DNA of 64,000 nt from Gnetum montanum. Lineage: Eukaryota > Streptophyta > Gnetopsida > Gnetales > Gnetaceae. Below are positions 46,555 to 57,195 of the stretch, one piece after another. The translations under genes and the position numbers were made by a program. Numbering within the stretch: position 1 is the first letter of the stretch; every line of letters begins with the position of its first letter. The stretch is taken from the NCBI GenBank assembly GCA_015680685.1, contig MNCI01036469.1, positions 18,183 to 82,182 on the forward strand, read 5' to 3'. The notes below the pieces were generated by a model. It made no database searches and had not been told where the DNA came from. It worked only from the letters and a program-made list of their open reading frames with translations.

Positions 46555-46677
46555 GGACAGTGCAAGACTAGGACATCCCGAGAAGTCACCCATCCCAATA
46601 CTACTCTAGCACACAAGTGCACTTAATTACAAAGTTCTAATGTGATCCAATGTGTTAGCATTGGTATGATTGCACCC
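46555..46677 (-). rRNA. 5S rRNA-like copy 1, degenerate
   Basis: The plus strand shows the complement of 5S: catcccgagaagtcacccatcc at the 3' half, then actactctagcac and ggtatgattgcaccc at the 5' end. It has a two-base insertion in ctctagcacacaag relative to ctctcgcccaag of plant 5S, and many C-to-T type changes. Confidence 0.85.
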
Positions 46678-46868
46678 ATCTAGTGTACAACATTGTGCTC
46701 ACTTAAACTTAACCTAGGCAGTGTAATGCCATGCATAAAGAAATAAAACTAAAAATGAAAAATTTAGAGTGAAAAATCCAACCCTCAACCTACAACAAAT
46801 AATAGAAAATGTAGAGTGAGGACCATCAAATGATAAAAATGAAAGAAGGAAAGCAAAGTGAAAAAGGA

Positions 46869-46987
46869 GGATGCAGCACTAGGACTTCCTGAGAGGTCAT
46901 CCATCCTAGTACTACTCTAGCATCCAAGCACACTTAATTATGGAATTCTAATAAGATTCGATGTGTTAGCACTGGTATGATCACACT
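46869..46987 (-). rRNA. 5S rRNA-like copy 2, degenerate
   Basis: Begins ggatgcagcactaggacttcc on the plus strand, close to plant 5S. The 5' end, tgatcacactt, is changed in the last bases. Confidence 0.85.
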
Positions 46988-47184
46988 TGTCAAGTGTACA
47001 ACATTGTGCTCACTTATACTTACACTAGGTAATGCAATGCCATGCATAAAGAAATAAAACTAAGAATGAAAAAAGAAAAGAGAAAATATAACTCCAATGC
47101 TTAACCTATGATGGAAAATAGAAAATGTAGAGCAAGGACTATCAAATGATTAAGATGAAAAGAGAAAAGTAAAACAAAAAAGAA

Positions 47185-47302
47185 GGGCACAGCACCAAGG
47201 CTTATTAAGACGTCATCCATCCTAGTACTACTCTAGCCCAAGTGCAATTAATTATGGAGTTCTGATGGGATTTGATGTGCTAGCACTAGTATGATCACAC
47301 CC
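47185..47302 (-). rRNA. 5S rRNA-like copy 3, degenerate
   Basis: Keeps ctctagcccaagtgc without the two-base insertion and ggagttctgatggga, so the middle is near canonical. The 3' part (cttattaagacgtcatcc) is diverged. Confidence 0.85.
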
Positions 47303-47498
47303 ATCAAGTGTATGACACTATGCTCACTTAAACTTATGCCAGGCAATGTGATGCTATGCATAAAGAAAGAAAACTAAGAACAAAAAATGAAAAGAGAAAA
47401 GATGGCTCCAACCCTAAGCTTGTAATGGAGAATAGAAAATGCAAAGCAAGGACCATCGAATGATAAAGATGAAAGGAGGATATAAAATTGAAAAAGGA

Positions 47499-47617
47499 GG
47501 GTGTAACACTACAACTTCTTAGAGGTCACCCATCCTAGTACTACTTTATCAACCAAGCACACTTAATTACGAAGTTCTAATGGCATATGATGCGTTAACA
47601 CTGGTATGATTGCACCC
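47499..47617 (-). rRNA. 5S rRNA-like copy 4, degenerate
   Basis: Contains agaggtcacccatcctagtac and gatgcgttaacactggtatg; the central part has tttatcaacc in place of ctctcgccc. Confidence 0.85.
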
Positions 47618-47813
47618 ATCAAGTGTACAGAGTTGTGCTTACTTAAACTTATGACATGTAGCACAATGCCATGCATAAAGAAAGAAAACTAAGAATGAAA
47701 AATGAAAGAAAAAAAAAAAGCTCCAACCCTTAGCCTACGACAGAGAATATAAAATGTAGAGCAAGGAACATCAAATGATAAAGATGAAAGGAGGAAATAA
47801 AAGTGAAAAAGAA

Positions 47814-47932
47814 GGATGCAACACTAGTACTTCCTAAGAGGTCACCCATCCTAGTACCACTCTAGCACCCAAGCATACTTAATTACAAAGTTCTTATAAG
47901 ATCTAATGCATTAGCATTGGTATGATTGCACC
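47814..47932 (-). rRNA. 5S rRNA-like copy 5, degenerate
   Basis: Contains ggatgcaacactagtacttcc and gaggtcacccatcctagtac, among the best kept 3' halves. The 5' half has ttcttataagatctaatgc. Confidence 0.86.
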
Positions 47933-48129
47933 TGTCAAGTGTGCAACTCTCTACTCACTTAAACTTACACCAAGCAACGTGATACCATGCATAAAGAAAG
48001 AAAACTAAGAAGAAAAAATGAAAAGAGAAAGGAAGGCTCCAACCCTAAGCCTATGATAGAGAATAGAAAATGCAAAGCAAGGATCATTAGATGATAAAGA
48101 TGAAAGGGGGAAATCAAAGAAAAAAAGGA

Positions 48130-48247
48130 GGATGCAACACTAGGACTTCCCAAGAGGTCACGCATCACAATACTACTCTATTCGAAGTATGCTTAATTAT
48201 AGAATTCTGATGGGATCCGATCCATTAGCATTGGTATGATCATACTT
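48130..48247 (-). rRNA. 5S rRNA-like copy 6, degenerate
   Basis: Contains ggatgcaacactaggacttcc, nearly identical to the plant 5S 3' end, and ttctgatgggatccgat. The central part (ctattcgaagtatgc) is altered. Confidence 0.87.
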
Positions 48248-48442
48248 GTTGAGTGTATGATGTTGTGCTCACTTAAACTCACACCAAGTAGTGTGATGTC
48301 ATGCATAAATAAAGAAAACTTAGAATGAGAAATGAAAAGGAAAAAGATAGCTTCAACCCTAATCTTGCAATAGAGAATGGAAAATGTAGAGCAAGGACTA
48401 TCAAATGACAAAGATGAAAGAAGGAAAGAAAAGTGAAAAGGA

Positions 48443-48561
48443 AGTGTGCAACACTAGGAATTCCCAAGAGGTCACCCATCCCAACACTATTATATCCCAA
48501 TCACACTTAATGATGGATTTCTAATGGGATTTGATGCATTAGCACTGGTATGATTGCACCT
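48443..48561 (-). rRNA. 5S rRNA-like copy 7, degenerate
   Basis: Last copy, with gaggtcacccatccc kept. The spacer after it stops at about 48622, the right end of the array. Confidence 0.82.
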
Positions 48562-48622
48562 TTCAAGTGTATGATGTTATGCTCTCTTAAACTTATGCTA
48601 GGAAGCATGATGCCATGCATCA

Positions 48623-50193
48623 TCACACTCATCATCAAAGCTAGTTGCTACACAAGAAGGCTTGTATGTCTCCTCTTCATCATTGTCACTATTGATGCTA
48701 TTGTTGGTGCTGGAGACATGCTACTCATCTTCATGGAACTCATACAAGAGCTCTCTAGGGATGAAGCTTCATTTGAAACTAAGATGATGCAGTTGGATGA
48801 GGTGAAGCCTACTAAGAAGATGAGGAAGTACCCTTCCTATGATATGTGATAGGATCAGCTAATCTCCATTGAGAAGTAGTCCCAAAGATTCTTTTCATTT
48901 CACACTACTCAAATGTTTGAGGAGCATTATTATGAGTTTGAGAGCTGGGTCTAGGATGCATAATATTAGGAAACTCCCTCTGGACATGTGTGGGTTGTGC
49001 ATCAAACTCCTCAAAATCAAATGTATATCCTGAGTCATATGCCAAGGATGGCTTGGTAGCTATCGAGTGCCTAACTAGAGTGAAATAGTCCTCCTCATTA
49101 TTCGATATGGGAGAAGTGGTAATCTCCTCGAGCTACTGCTCACCTAGAAGAATAGGTAGTCTAGCTACATCCATTCTCTTACTAAGGTAAGAGAGGTTCT
49201 AGCCAATCATTTCAAAAGTCCTAGAAAAAGGATTTATCATCTTCTTAAGAATTTATTTCATTTGGCCATCGCCTAATTTAGACCTTCTTAGCTAAGGAGA
49301 GGCCCAAGGAGGTGATGTAGATCCCTTCGTCCTTACTTTCTAAGGTCTAGTGCTTAGCTCTATAGATTCAGTGTGAGTGGTGCTCCTTTTCTCTGAATAC
49401 TCACCAAGGCTTCTCTTACCTTTAAGCATAGGCATATCAAGAATAGAAAATCCTCTCTCAAAGATCAAAAAACTAATGAGAAGGAGATGCCCATACACTC
49501 TCTTTGTAGTGAATAGACCTAACATGTCTCTACAGAGGATGTGGCCCAAGTCTAGTGGGTCATCCATGAGAAGGTAATAAAGAACAAATAGTTATAGCTT
49601 CACCCTTTTATAGTAATATTATACAATACAATAAAAGAAAGGGTGGAAGCATATAAGGCCATCTAACTAAGTACTTTTCCACTACACAAAGGCACTAACT
49701 AACCAAAAAAAGCATCACAAAATTCATTGTGGGAAATAGGGATTACATCATTTGTGAAAATATCAAACACGAAATGGATTTTAATCCTATGAACATCTAC
49801 ACTAGAGATCCCAAAAAATGCATTGGCAACCTTGAAAATGACTTTAATTAAAATCCCCCCAACATTGGATGTAAAGGCTCCAACAATACCATTAGTAGTT
49901 GTAGTGTTACTATGAAAGTCACTAATGAGGATCTTAGGGAGACAAAAGTTCATGGATATGAATGACACCCAATTTAACACCTAGAAAAATGCCATTAAAT
50001 CATTCTCACAATGCCAATGAAATCAAAGGAACCTTAGAAACTATAGAAACAAAACAAGTTACCTGAAACCTATGTTATGCTTCAATGGACCAAAAGTGGG
50101 GTAAATGTGTTGGAAGTGCTTGATGATGCTTTGTTGGACTTCTTGAACTTTTGTGGAGAAGGCTTGGAAATTCCAATCTTTCTACGAGCCATT
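48623..50193 (-). pseudogene. Retroelement-associated or host-like ORF with an apparent intron, broken
   Basis: A minus-strand coding remnant starts at an ATG at 50193 with MARRKIGISKPSPQKFKKSN, then low-complexity Ser/Thr. A GT donor in the context TTTCAGGTAACTTG (about 50060) and an acceptor TTTTTCTAG (about 49985) could remove a short intron. The next piece (49699-49980) has IHFVFDIFTNDVIPISHNEF; then come fragments with LDLGHILCRDMLGLFTTKRV (49470-49567) and an acidic, Pro-rich part to about 48900. The layout resembles the plant transposon-associated proteins that have a PLDLGHII-type motif, but I cannot name it. Multiple stops and frame changes show it is dead. Confidence 0.45.
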
Positions 50194-50299
50194 GATCTAT
50201 AAGGAGATGCACAAATTACCATTATTGTGGAGGCCTCGATCATCTATTCTTAGTTGTCTACACTTGGATGAGGAAGAATGAGCAAAAAATGAAGTGTTG

Positions 50300-50330
50300 G
50301 ATTTATATAATCATGGTTCTCAAGGGTTTC
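50300..50330 (-). promoter_or_regulatory. TATA box upstream of the MARRK ORF
   Basis: The minus strand reads GATTATATAAATCC about 120 bp upstream of the ATG at 50193, a standard plant TATA spacing for a leader of about 90 bases. Confidence 0.5.
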
Positions 50331-50339
50331 GTATGAAAA

Positions 50340-50500
50340 CTTAGATATCTAACTTGACTAGTAGACATCTATCCCATGTCTAGCTAAAACCTAGATACAC
50401 ATCTATCTTTAGATGTACACATCTATAAGTAAATGTCTATCTTCTTGTGTAGACATCTAATGATAGATTTCTATAGGTAGACATCTAAACAAGCAATGGA
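50340..50500. repeat. Cluster of agacatct repeats
   Basis: Irregular repeats of tagacatct, tagatgt and aaatgtctat. The same words occur in the U3 part of the copia LTR at 53165-53290, so this may be a remnant of the other copia LTR, or a related promoter region. Confidence 0.5.
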
Positions 50501-51200
50501 ATAAGATATGAAAGGTTCATGGGATACTTTATAGTCCACCTAGAATTTTAAATGATATGGGAAAATGAAAACTTACCTCTACTTACCTTGGTTGTTGATA
50601 GAGATTAAGATGTCTAAGAAGATTAGAAATGAGGTTCTTCTTTTGAGGTTCCTCCTTTCATACAAATTTCTTGAATTTCTAATATCTGGCTACCTTTCAC
50701 AAAATTTTTGGTGAGAGTTCTTTCACATTCTTCTTTTCTCTTAATTCTCTACACCTTTTTGTTCTCCTTACCCTTTTGATTTGTCTTCAATTCCTTTTCA
50801 TCTTGCAAAATTTCCTTTCTAGGTGCATTTGTGTAAGACCAAGGAGCCTTATGATATAACCCAAGTGTTCATGTGGTAATATTTTAAATTTCAATCCCAT
50901 TGCCTATGCCAAAATCTACCAAAAAAATAACATCTACTATTTTTATTTTGGTTAACGTGATCAAACCTTGGAGTTGTCCTTTGTTTGGATGAAGTGTCTA
51001 TTAATACTTCAACCTTTGGAGTAGCCTTTTTCTTGGATGAATTTTTTGTAGATGCTTCTTCATGTTAGTAACATTTTATCCCACCTTTATTATGTGGACT
51101 TCTTCCTTGTCTCAGAACTATGTGAAGGGATCCTTTTTCTTTGAAAAGTCTTTCATTCACAAGTTTGGTATCTGCAAGTTCTTTTTCAATCTACTCACCA
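50501..51200 (-). other. Low-complexity sequence between repeat cluster and copia gag
   Basis: No intact frame is seen. The minus strand is Lys/Glu-rich in pieces and may be the degraded C-terminus of the copia gag or the start of its protease. No catalytic motif is visible. Confidence 0.35.
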
Positions 51201-52475
51201 GATAAGGTTAGTTTTTTTTTCTTAGCCCTTAGGTATGATTTCTCTTATGTGAGGTCTAAATATTTTTCATTAAGTAGAGATAAATCTTGATGCTTTTCCT
51301 TTAGATCCTTCTTTGGCTTTAGATAAAGATTTTGAAGGGACAATAGTTCATTACATAATAGGTCATACCTTTCCTCATCAATTTCAATTATTTGATCATC
51401 ATCTTCAATTGTGCTATTCTCATCTTCTGTGAGAGCCATGAAAATGAGATATGAGTCCTTTGTGGCATCATCTACCTCTTCATTACTTTGTTCCCCATCA
51501 TCCTAGCTGGTGTGGAAGTTTGTCTTTCTTGAATCAACTTCATTTTTATCTTTCTATTGAAACCTACAAGTATTAGGACATTTAGAGGCCACATGACCTC
51601 TTCCACCACACACCTAGCATTTTGTAGAAAATTCATTAAAATTTGAATTTGTAAAATTCTTACCTTTCTCTTTACCTTTGGATTAATTGGGTCCTGGTTG
51701 ATTAAATCTTCTTCGTTTCCTTGCAAGAATTCTTTCGACTCTTCTTAATAGAAGAGCTAGTTCATCTTTACTATTTATTTCTTATTCAACTAGCTCCTTC
51801 TCCTTTAATGTAGATTATAAGATGATGGGATATTCTTTTATAACTCCTTCACTTATGAGATTCATCTCATAAGTAATAAGAGCATTTTGAAGCTCTTCAA
51901 ATTTCAACTTTGAAAAGTCTTTGATTTCTTCCATGGTAATGACTTTTAGTCTAAACTTGTCCTATAAAGTTCTAATCATTTTTATAATTACATCACTTTC
52001 TAACAAGTCCTTTCCTATCCCTCTAATTGCTACGACAAGATCAATTTTCCTAAAGAAGTAATCCTTAATCTTTCCTCCTTCCTTGATTTTAATATTGTCA
52101 TATTCACTTTGAAATACTAAAATTTTTGATTGTTTAACTATAGAAGCACCATCATAAGTTTCCTCTAATGTTTCCCATATTTCCTTACTAGTTTTACACA
52201 CAACTATTCTATTAAACATAGATTTATTCAATGCATAGTATAAAATTTTTTTGACTTTTGAGTCATACATGAACTTATCTTTTTCTTTGGAATTCCATTT
52301 GCTTTGTGGCTTGAGTACTTTTGTGTAGCTATTGACGAGTGGTTTTATCCTTCAAGACTTAACTACCAAACTTCAAATTCCATGGATTTGAAGAATCCTT
52401 GCATCCTTTCCTTCCACTATGTAAAGTCAAACCCATCGAACATTGGTGGCTTAGCTTAAGATGTCCCTTCCATTA
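51201..52475 (-). pseudogene. gag: Ty1/copia gag (SIRE-like), broken
   Basis: The start near 52475 reads MEGTS, then KPPMFDGFDFT-WKERM, the usual copia gag opening. The UBN2-type domain is clear at 51962-52270 (LYYALNKSMFNRIVVCKTSK, EIWETLEETYDGASIVKQSK). A CCHC knuckle, VCGGRGHVASKC, lies at about 51565-51615; its first Cys-containing part carries a TAG. The C-terminal part (51245-51439) is acidic and coiled-coil-like, as in SIRE-type gag. No protease, integrase or RT follows, so only gag remains. Confidence 0.82.
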
Positions 52476-52518
52476 TTCACTTTTGAAATGTGAAGCATGA
52501 ACTTGAGAGTACCAAGCT

Positions 52519-52530
52519 CCAATACTACAT
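52519..52530 (-). other. PBS of the copia element, Met type
   Basis: The minus strand reads TAGTATTGGAGC, a diverged form of TGGTATCAGAGC, next to the LTR end. Confidence 0.7.
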
Positions 52531-52531
52531 G

Positions 52532-53560
52532 AGGATTAAGAATTTACAAGGGGGATTGAATAAGTTTTCCAATTTAAAATGTTGTACCCATTGAAAATAA
52601 ACACAAATTTTACATGATTCCCAACTTGGGTACATCCACACTCATCTCTAGACTTTGTTTCTTCAAAATGTGGCTTAAAGGACATCAATCCCTTTACAAG
52701 CTTTGAGCTCTACTCCAAATTATTTCATCTCTATGAAATAACTCAATCCCACAAGATCTCTAGAAGCTCAAAATATGGTTTAGAGGATCCCACAACCTTT
52801 ACAAACATGAGCTCCAAAAAGGAGTATTTTTTTGTTGTAAAACCACTCAACCACATAAGGTCTTGACAAGCTTAACAAAGATGCTTTCTCACGTGAAGCA
52901 CATCAACCTTGCAAGACTATAAGAAAGAAAGAAAGGAATCAAGGAGAATGTGTAACTAGATTTACATAGTCCTTACAATGAGGATCACAACATACAAAAT
53001 ATACAAATGATAGTATAATGAAGGATAATCATAATATTTCTTTTATCAACCTTGAAAATTATTTCACAATGATAGTACTTGCATAATTTCCAAGAAATTC
53101 ACTTTGTCTTATACTCTTGGAGTTTCCAAAAATTCCTTGGAATTCATGCAATAGCTATCAAATGGCTAGTATAGACGTCTACTTCAAGGATGAGATGTCT
53201 ATTTATAAATACTTCCAATGCAGCAAAGATGTCTATCTTTTAAGTGTATATGTCTAAATTCCAAGATAGTCACCTGTTGTTTTTCATAGACATCTACTCT
53301 ACTTTTGCACATTGGAATCTAAGACATTCCCTTGTCAATTTAACATCTTGGAAGTATTCATAACATCTTTATTTGGCTTGTATATTTCATTTTCATCCAT
53401 GCTCTCATCTTATCCATTTAGTCTTTAATTTGACATCTTAACATAGATCTCATTCTTGGCTCTCCATGTGAACTTCTTGTTCATGTTCCTACAAAATTAT
53501 CATCATATACACAATTTGCATTCTCTATTTTCTCTAAGGTTTTGACATACCAAAATATCA
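52532..53560 (-). repeat. 5' LTR of the copia element
   Basis: About 1029 bp, tgaggattaag to caaaatatca on the plus strand. The minus strand begins TGATATTTTGGTATGTCAAA, typical of SIRE/Maximus-like copia LTRs. TATA (minus) at about 53204-53214. It is inserted in a plus-strand Athila-like LTR, whose remainder starts at 53561. Confidence 0.72.
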
Positions 53561-54206
53561 ATAGGATTAAATTAATCAAATATATTTTTATTCAAGTGCA
53601 TGATCTACCTAGATACTTATGCATGAAAGTAATAAAATTGACATAGATTCCTTCCATTGCAGCACTTGGAGTAGCATTTAGTTTATTTTCAAGCACTTTA
53701 GTTTTGATGCACTTTACTTTCCAACACTTGAGAAATTAATATTTTATTCTATAATTGTGTGATTATTACTGCTTTTACCATAATGTATTAACATTTGGTA
53801 ATCCCAACTATGAAGACTTGGTACACCTACTAGTATATACTTGGTAACCCTGCAACACTTAATATAAGTTCAAGATGGGAAGAGAAAGGATGTTTCATGC
53901 TTAGGATAGCTTAGATTACTCTTAAGTGCATAATTATTTAAATTTTAATATTTTAATCATTTTACTATTTCAAAATCTTAAAGATAAAAAATAATAAAAT
54001 TGATAAAAAATATAAATATTTTATGCCTCAATCTCACTTAACTATACCTACTAAACTGGCACAAGAGATGATTAGGAAGACGACTACTAGCAACCAAACA
54101 TCTATTTATCTAAGACACTTAGGACTTAAAGGTTCTGCAAAATTTGATCAAATTATGCATACATTCTTATGATTTATATGGTTGGGCATAGGAAACACTC
54201 ATCGTT
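53561..54206 (+). repeat. Partial Athila-like LTR, plus strand
   Basis: Corresponds to 42395-42996 of the solo LTR: ttttattcaag, cattgcag, ggtaaccc and the end tatggttgggcata...actcatc. U3 is missing because of the copia insertion. Confidence 0.65.
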
Positions 54207-54865
54207 GATTACTTTGGATAGTCATTCATTTTAAGGAAGTCCTCCATCTTAAATATGAAGGCATCCATAAGTTTGTTGTCACAATCATCCTTATACATCT
54301 TGAGCTTTTTGTCTTGGAACTTTTGGATTAACCAACATGAACTAGATGCCACTACCTTTACTTTAATAATCACTTGGTCTTCTAGTTTTAGTTCCTTGCC
54401 ATGATCCTCTACATCTAGGCCTCTAGGATCATTATCCTTTGTAAGATATCACCCATCGAGACCTAGACATAATTAACAACTTCCATCATTCATTCTACAC
54501 AATTTCACAACATAAGATTCTAAGGTATGAATAGCTTGTGTTTAGCTTTTTTACAAGATCATGAATCATTTTCACCCTCTTTGCCACTCACAAGTGATTA
54601 AAGATTAAACTATTAGCTTCTAGGAGCTACCCCCATAGCTATTGTGCCTTATTAAAAGAGTTAGGCTCCTTAATAAGTACCTCATGGACATCACGTAGGC
54701 TTCATATTTAGGTGTCATGTCATGTGCCTTAATATGCACATTCTCCTCCATGTTGACATGAGGTTCAAAGTTAGTAGGAGCCTCACCAAAGTGGCAACTT
54801 CCATTGCTCTTCTTTCTATGTGCCATGGACATCCTAGATCTCAAGTAACTAATCATGAATTTTCA
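54207..54865 (-). pseudogene. Unrecognised frame next to a Met-type PBS
   Basis: The minus-strand frame at 54620-54856 (MISYLRSRMSMAHRKKSNGS) begins a few bases after a PBS-like site, so it is probably the gag start of another retroelement. No domain is recognisable, and it is cut at 54207 by the plus-strand LTR. Confidence 0.35.
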
Positions 54866-54877
54866 ACTCTAATACCA
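54866..54877 (-). other. Possible Met-type PBS
   Basis: The minus strand reads TGGTATTAGAGT, two mismatches from the usual site, followed to the right by tgtgtaatg, a possible LTR end. Confidence 0.45.
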
Positions 54878-55030
54878 TGTGTAATGATGCCAATCTTGAA
54901 AAACATCATTTAACATCACCCAAGAGTCCCAAAGGTAGCAATAAAGGAGGGTAAAATCAAGATGGACTATGTGTTACATTCCTTCTGGATACATTAGGTA
55001 TGGCCATACAATTATCATTTTGATTATGAA
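54878..55030. repeat. Short LTR fragments, one from the F family
   Basis: From 54972 (tgttacattcc) the plus strand matches the beginning of an F-family LTR in the sense orientation (acattaggtatggccatacaatta; F has its complement at 19508-19552). The 90 bp before it may be the end of an unrelated LTR. Both are too short to classify further. Confidence 0.45.
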
Positions 55031-55290
55031 ACATGTCCAAGTACATTCCCCTTGAATAAAGACTACATTCACTCACTTAACATCACATTACAGTCATACA
55101 CTTCTAAGTGCTAAGTGCTAAAATAAAAAAAAAAACAAAAAACAAATGGATATAATTTTGATAAGGTTGGAATGAAACTACTACTAGACCATGTGCCTAA
55201 GTGTCATATTTATAGGCTTTTAGGTGCCCATAATATTTGGTATCTGACATCGTAGCTTGTGCCTTGACATCGTAGCTTTGGCCATCTGGA
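55031..55290 (-). repeat. Partial 3' LTR of element D
   Basis: The R and U3 parts are recognisable by ttgaataaagactacattcactc, catatttatag (TATA at 55207-55217, minus strand) and decayed palindromes (gacatcgtagct twice, 55245-55280). The U5 end is missing and the outer boundary is uncertain. Confidence 0.55.
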
Positions 55291-57195
55291 TTTCTTTCTC
55301 ATTAATTTTCTTGTACATGCCTACCTAATCTTGGAAGTGTTCCTTAAGCCTCTTGTGCTTCTTTGCCTCATTTTTCCACATGCTTATTTCAATGGCTGAC
55401 TTTTTAAAAAGGGTGCATACCTCCTCCATGGAGGGGATTCTATTTTCTCTTGCGAGGTAGCTCATGTCTTGGTTGACCCTCACTAGTTATTTTGTTAACT
55501 AGTGGATGCTCTCTTCTAAGATGATTTTCTACTTTTTCATCATGGTCAACCTCATGTTATCAGCAATAAGTTGTTTATTTTCTTTTTGAGTTATGTTAAG
55601 TGCCTTCACATGTGCATATGTTTATGCTTCAACTACGAAGGCATTTCATACCGCTTTCTCCTTCTTTGTCACCATCTATTTATTCTACTTGATCAAGTAA
55701 TTTATCTACTCTATTCTAAATTATCCTATCTATTCATGTGTGATGAATTATGTAGGATCTCTTCATTCAACTCTTAGGGTTGCAAGCTCTTCTTGCAATC
55801 TTAGAATTTCATTTTTTATATGTAGTACCATTATCTCTACCATGACCAATTTTTCCTTGATAGTAATGAGTTTAAACTATACTATAGTGAAATCACTGGG
55901 GATGTTGAAAAGTGTTATAATGACTTGCTCAGTCTATAGTAGACTATCAAGCACATCCATGTGCTTATCAGGAGTCATTGAGGTTTCAGCTAACATTTGA
56001 GCATCTTTGGCTCTAGTTAGATCCACTAATGGCACAACAGGTACATTGAAAGATTCCTTGATGTGATCGATGATCAACTCTACTACTCCTAATACATCTT
56101 GGTGCTACATTGCCACTATTGTTGCTACTTCTCTAGTCTCAAGCACCACTTGGAACAATGTAGCATTCCCAAAGATCTATTGTGATCATTACACTTCTCC
56201 TCTTGACTATAGTGAAATCTATCTACTAGTAGGATTAGCTGAAACTATGGGTTGGATGGCACTATCGATAACTCTGTAAAGATTGGCCTCCTTCCTTGTT
56301 CCCAAGCTAATTATTTCAATAATTTGTTGTAGATGACTCATTGATGGTCAATAATATTATTTTTATAGTGATGGAACTTATTTTTATTGCTCTTATTCTT
56401 GTTTTTATTCCTATTCTTTATCTTGATCTTTCCTGGGTGGTGCTAGTTTGAGTAACTCAATGTATGAAGCATTCTGGACTCTCTTAGGAACATCATTAGT
56501 GTATCCCAGGATTTTGGCTCACTTGCATAGATTTCTAATAAGGTAAGGAAATTGAAGTGTTGGCTTCCCTACCTTTGTATTTCCATAAATTATAGTTGTG
56601 CAAGGTTGACATTGTATTTTCCCATCAAGATTGCACTTCCTCTAGCCACATAAGTGGATAGTCAATTGAGTCCTTTTGTTGGGAATAGGTGATAAGTATC
56701 AATTTTGAAGTAGATTATCTCTTTTAGAGTTAGCTCATTATAGCCCTTATCTTCTTTTCCATAAGCCCATTTTAGATAACGTTTTTTATTTCAAGATCAA
56801 ATCGAGTGGATAGATCTGCTAAAATTACCTCTTCATTGGGTATATTCAAAGCTTTTGCAATTGATCAAGAATGAAACTGAGACTTCTCTAATGTTAATTG
56901 TGTTACCCTCTTCCTTGTTGTGCTAGAAATGGTAGGTTTCCCCAAGGTACCATTCACCACTATCACATAGGATAGTCCATAATGGTGATGCCTTAAGTTA
57001 TGTCTTTACTACTTCTGAGGTAAGTTCCATGAATGGGCCAAAGTTCATCTCCACAATGACAATGGTCAAGATGAATCTTTCTTGAATAGCTTGGAGACAA
57101 TCTTATGACAATATGAGGTGTTGTCCTTACATTGGTGGTTCATGGACCTTATGAGGGCCCTCCTTGTGCTCCTCTCTTTCGGGCCATCTGTAATC
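55291..57195 (-). pseudogene. Extra ORF of element D, broken
   Basis: The ATG at 57195 reads MARKRGAQGG and is preceded by GATTACAG, like the ATG of element 1. The order of segments is as in element 1: NFGPFMELTSEVVK, then GEWYLGETYHF and NKEEGNTINI (about 56900-57070), then LSTYVARGSAILMGK (56600-56680). A longer C-terminal part with many charged residues extends to 55300 and is only seen here. Frameshifts and stops are frequent. Function is not recognised. Confidence 0.55.

Larger units (their letters stand above)
46463..48622 (-). repeat. Tandem 5S rRNA-like array, seven units
   Basis: Seven units start at 46555, 46869, 47185, 47499, 47814, 48130 and 48443, at intervals of 313-316 bp. Each has a 5S-like gene of about 119 bp on the minus strand and a spacer of about 195 bp with common words (catgcataaagaaa, gatgaaagga). 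All genes are followed on the minus strand by a T-rich run, as expected for RNA polymerase III termination. Short unit length and regular spacing are those of plant 5S rDNA. All copies are diverged, so the array is probably silent. Minus-strand reading frames here are translations of 5S sequence. Confidence 0.88.

Noticed and set aside
47965-48500. Overlapping minus-strand reading frames with similar proteins (MMRDLLGSPSVASS, MGYNSVGMGDLLG)
   Set aside because: These are translations of the 5S-like genes and spacers; the similarity comes from the tandem DNA repeat and not from a protein family.
46555-48561. Functional 5S rRNA genes
   Set aside because: All seven copies differ from plant 5S at many positions, including the internal promoter region, so they are annotated as degenerate.
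48550-48849. Plus-strand frame of 99 codons, partly outside the 5S array
   Set aside because: It starts in the last 5S copy and continues antisense to the MARRK remnant; no domain or plant start context.
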